A stretch of 7,887 bases of DNA from Oscillospiraceae bacterium (GTDB lineage Bacteria > Bacillota > Clostridia > Oscillospirales > UBA929): positions 1 through 7,887 of the forward strand of contig JAIRML010000297.1 in the NCBI GenBank assembly GCA_031258665.1, given 5' to 3'. The first letter of the stretch is position 1; the number at the start of each line of letters is the position of its first letter. The notes under the pieces are model-generated. The model saw only the letters and a program-made list of their open reading frames with translations, searched no databases and was not told where the DNA came from. This document shows positions 6,060 through 7,887 of this stretch, one piece after another. The position numbers were made by a program, and so were the translations under genes.

Positions 6060-6740
6060 ATGGAATACAACATCTTGGGAGAACCGATGCCGGTCGTCGT
6101 CTGTACCCTGCAACCCGGCGAATCCATGCTCACCGAACGCGGGTCCATGGCGTGGATGACCCCCAACATGCAGATGGACACCAACGCGGGCGGCTCCCTC
6201 GGCAAGGCCTTCGGGCGCATGTTCTCGGGCGAATCGATGTTCCAGAACCTCTACACGGCGCAGGGCGGCGTCGGCATGATCGCCTTTGCGTCCAGTTTCC
6301 CCGGCGCCATCCGCGTGGTGCAAGTCACCCCGGACCACCCGGTCATCTGCCAAAAATCCGCGTTCCTCGCCTCCCAGCCCAGCATAGAACTCTCCATCCA
6401 CCTTCAAAAGAAGCTGGGCGTGGGCTTCTTCGGCGGCGAGGGGTTCATCATGCAGCGCCTCTCGGGCCACGGGCTCGCCTTTTTGGAGATCGACGGCTTC
6501 GCCGTCGAATACACCCTGCAACCCGGCCAGAGCCTGATCGTCGACACCGGCAACCTCGCGCTGGCCGACGCCACCTGTTCGATCGACATCCAGCAGGTGC
6601 CCGGCCTGAAAAACAAACTGCTGGGCGGCGAGGGCCTCTTCAACACGCGGGTCACGGGCCCCGGGCGCGTGGTGCTGCAGACCATGCCCATGAGCGGCTT
6701 TGCCGCGGCCCTCTCCCCCTTCCTCTCCAGCAAGAGTTGA
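6060..6740 (+). CDS. TIGR00266/AIM24 family protein
   Basis: This 226-residue protein belongs to the AIM24 family (PF01987, TIGR00266) by overall sequence: an opening LGEPMPVVVCTLQPGESMLTE, SMAWMTPNM, the central FFGGEGFIMQRLSGHG, FLEIDGFAVEYTLQPGQSLIVDTG, and the closing GGEGLFNTRVTGPGRVVLQTMP. These glycine-rich strands are typical of the all-beta fold of the family. There is no signal peptide or membrane segment, so it is probably cytoplasmic. Length matches the usual bacterial members. The biochemical role is not established; the yeast relative affects mitochondrial inner-membrane organisation, which cannot be transferred directly. The ATG follows AAGGAGG (6046-6052) by seven bases, a strong site. 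It stands alone, between a repeat-bearing upstream region and a hairpin, so it is probably monocistronic. Confidence 0.92.
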   Translation: MEYNILGEPMPVVVCTLQPGESMLTERGSMAWMTPNMQMDTNAGGSLGKAFGRMFSGESMFQNLYTAQGGVGMIAFASSFPGAIRVVQVTPDHPVICQKSAFLASQPSIELSIHLQKKLGVGFFGGEGFIMQRLSGHGLAFLEIDGFAVEYTLQPGQSLIVDTGNLALADATCSIDIQQVPGLKNKLLGGEGLFNTRVTGPGRVVLQTMPMSGFAAALSPFLSSKS

Positions 6741-6749
6741 TCCGCCCTT

Positions 6750-6797
6750 GGGCAGCCACTATATCTTGAGGCATACCTCAAGATATAGTGGCTGCCC
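6750..6797. repeat. Perfect 22-bp-arm hairpin downstream of the AIM24 gene
   Basis: Arms 6750-6771 and 6776-6797 are perfect reverse complements with a CATA loop. It starts nine bases after the AIM24 stop. There is no T-run on either side (CCCGTGAG follows on the plus strand), so it is not a standard intrinsic terminator, though a stem this strong may block polymerase or protect the 3' end. A further GC-rich 7-bp-arm hairpin (6811-6817 with 6824-6830) lies between it and the next promoter. Confidence 0.8.
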
Positions 6798-6842
6798 CCG
6801 TGAGCCCCCCGGCCGCGGCGGAGCGCGGCCTCTGCGGCGTTG

Positions 6843-6871
6843 TTGACAAGCCCCGCGCAAAACGCTACAAT
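6843..6871 (+). promoter_or_regulatory. Sigma-A-type promoter of the J-domain gene
   Basis: TTGACA (6843-6848, perfect) and TACAAT (6866-6871) are 17 bases apart. The predicted start is near 6878, with a ~130-nt stretch before the J-domain start chosen here. Confidence 0.82.
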
Positions 6872-7007
6872 GGAGACAGTTGAGCACCTCCACGCGGGTC
6901 CCCCTCCCCCGCGCACGAGGTTTTTGGAGGCGCCCAGTTGGATACGGGTTCGGCGAAACGCGCGCTCGGCGCCCGCCGAACTTCACGATGCGAAAGGCGG
7001 TGGCCCG

Positions 7008-7887
7008 TTGGGCAGCTTTGTCGACCATTACAGCGTGCTGCAAGTTCATCCGGAGGCCGAACAGGAGGTCATCCAGGGCGCTTACAAGCGGCTGTGTAAA
7101 AAATACCACCCGGATCTGAACACCGCGCCGCAGGCCCTGGCGCGGATCGCGGCGATCAACATTGCGTACGAAGTACTCGGCGACGCGGACAAACGCGCCG
7201 TCTACCACGCCGAGTGGCTGCGCCGCCGCGCCGCGGCCGTGCCGGTGAGGCCCCAGACCCCGGGGCGCCCTCCCGCGGTCCAGCTGGGCACACCCCAGGC
7301 GCGCCAGCTGGTGTCCGACTACTTCTCTCACCTCTCGGCCGGCCGCTACCGGGAGGCCTTCGCGCTGGTCAGCGAGACGGACAAAACGCACTTCTCCTTC
7401 GGCGATTTCGTCGAATGGCAGACCTCTGTCTCCGCCACCTATGAGATCGGCCCCTTCTCGCTGTCTCTTTACAAGATCCACCCCGGTTTTCGCATGGAGG
7501 GCCGCACCCGTTTTCTCGCCGAGGAGTACCGGGTGACGGTGCAGGAAAAAAACCGGAAGACAGGCGGCGTGACCGAGTACTCCTTTACCAAGTACGCCGT
7601 ACTGGAGCGGGACCTCTGGCGGCTCTATCTGGGCTACCGGGATCTCACCCCGCTGATGGCGCGTTTTAAAGTGGACTCGCTGACGCAGGAGGAATCTCTG
7701 CTGCTCAGCCGCTGGGAACGCTATATAAAGACCACGAACGTGACGCTGGGGCTGCCCAATCGGCAGGGCTTTGAGGAGCTGCTGGCGCCGGAGATTTACC
7801 GTTATAAGCGGTATGCCCGCCCCTTTACGCTGGCCTCGTTTCAGGTGGCGCTGCCGGATCGGGCGGCGGGCGCCGGGCAGGCCGCGC
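7008..7887 (+). CDS. J-domain protein with NTF2-like region and degenerate GGDEF-like start (partial, 3' end outside window)
   Basis: From TTG 7008 the frame is open to the window edge (293 codons). Residues ~5-68 are a J domain: VDHYSVLQVHPEAEQEVI, AYKRLCKKYHPDLN with the HPD tripeptide at 34-36, and NIAYEVLGDADKRAVYHAEW. The HPD loop stimulates Hsp70/DnaK ATPase, so a DnaK-partner role is likely. After a Pro-rich linker, residues ~98-222 resemble an NTF2-like fold (LVSDYFSHLSAGRYREAFALV and a later set of strands). Residues ~240-293 (LGLPNRQGFEELL, YRYKRYARPFTLASFQV) look like the first part of a GGDEF domain, but the usual leading Asp and the metal-site Asp of the first strand are absent, suggesting no cyclase activity. 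There is no membrane segment so far. The start is uncertain: AAAGG at 6993-6997 precedes TTG 7008, but GGAGG (6926-6930) with TTG 6938 in another frame is a better translation signal. Confidence 0.78.
   Translation, partial: MGSFVDHYSVLQVHPEAEQEVIQGAYKRLCKKYHPDLNTAPQALARIAAINIAYEVLGDADKRAVYHAEWLRRRAAAVPVRPQTPGRPPAVQLGTPQARQLVSDYFSHLSAGRYREAFALVSETDKTHFSFGDFVEWQTSVSATYEIGPFSLSLYKIHPGFRMEGRTRFLAEEYRVTVQEKNRKTGGVTEYSFTKYAVLERDLWRLYLGYRDLTPLMARFKVDSLTQEESLLLSRWERYIKTTNVTLGLPNRQGFEELLAPEIYRYKRYARPFTLASFQVALPDRAAGAGQAA

Noticed and set aside
6750..6797. Ordinary intrinsic terminator of the AIM24 gene
   Set aside because: No T-run follows on either strand and the 22-bp stem is much longer than usual, so I list it as a repeat of unknown role.

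Overview
The window looks like a GC-rich, low-complexity-free stretch of a Firmicutes (Clostridia-type) chromosome, probably a gut or other anaerobe. This is inference. It rests on AGGAGG-type ribosome binding sites, consensus sigma-A promoters (TTGACA/TTGACT, 17-base spacers), a NifS/NifU pair of the type common in Clostridia, a glycoside hydrolase family 3 protein with its C-domain first, and a TIGR00266/AIM24 protein. No phage, transposase, rRNA, tRNA or CRISPR genes are visible.

Layout. (1) 1-1955, minus strand: the first ~651 residues of a secreted GH3-type beta-glycosidase (signal peptide, GH3 C-domain, Fn3-like domain, CBM6-like domain), running off the left edge. (2) 1956-2425: a divergent control region. 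It holds a consensus promoter for the GH3 gene with a perfect 13-bp-arm palindrome beside its -35, a ~248-nt GH3 leader with two tandem hairpins sharing the same six-base loop, and a consensus promoter for the rightward operon. (3) 2426-5712, plus strand: an apparent operon of cysteine desulfurase (one-base frameshift as given), IscU/NifU scaffold and a membrane-anchored M20 peptidase of the PM20D1/carboxypeptidase S type, closed by a three-tier hairpin terminator near 5810-5872. (4) 5888-6031: two tandem 72-bp copies of a two-hairpin repeat. A third, inverted copy sits between the desulfurase and scaffold genes. (5) 6060-6740: the AIM24/TIGR00266 gene, followed by a perfect 22-bp-arm hairpin. 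(6) 6843-7887: a consensus promoter and the start of a J-domain protein that continues into an NTF2-like region and what looks like a degenerate GGDEF domain, running off the right edge.

How the parts work together: the desulfurase would supply sulfur to the scaffold for Fe-S cluster assembly. The M20 gene is translationally linked to the scaffold gene (TGATG overlap), but no functional link is evident. The GH3 gene is a separately and probably elaborately regulated carbohydrate-use gene. The strongest unexplained signals are the covarying repeat family, the twin identical-loop hairpins in the GH3 leader, and the J-domain/GGDEF-like fusion. Two places (about 2885-2890 and 6970-6973) look like single-base indels, either real or sequence errors.
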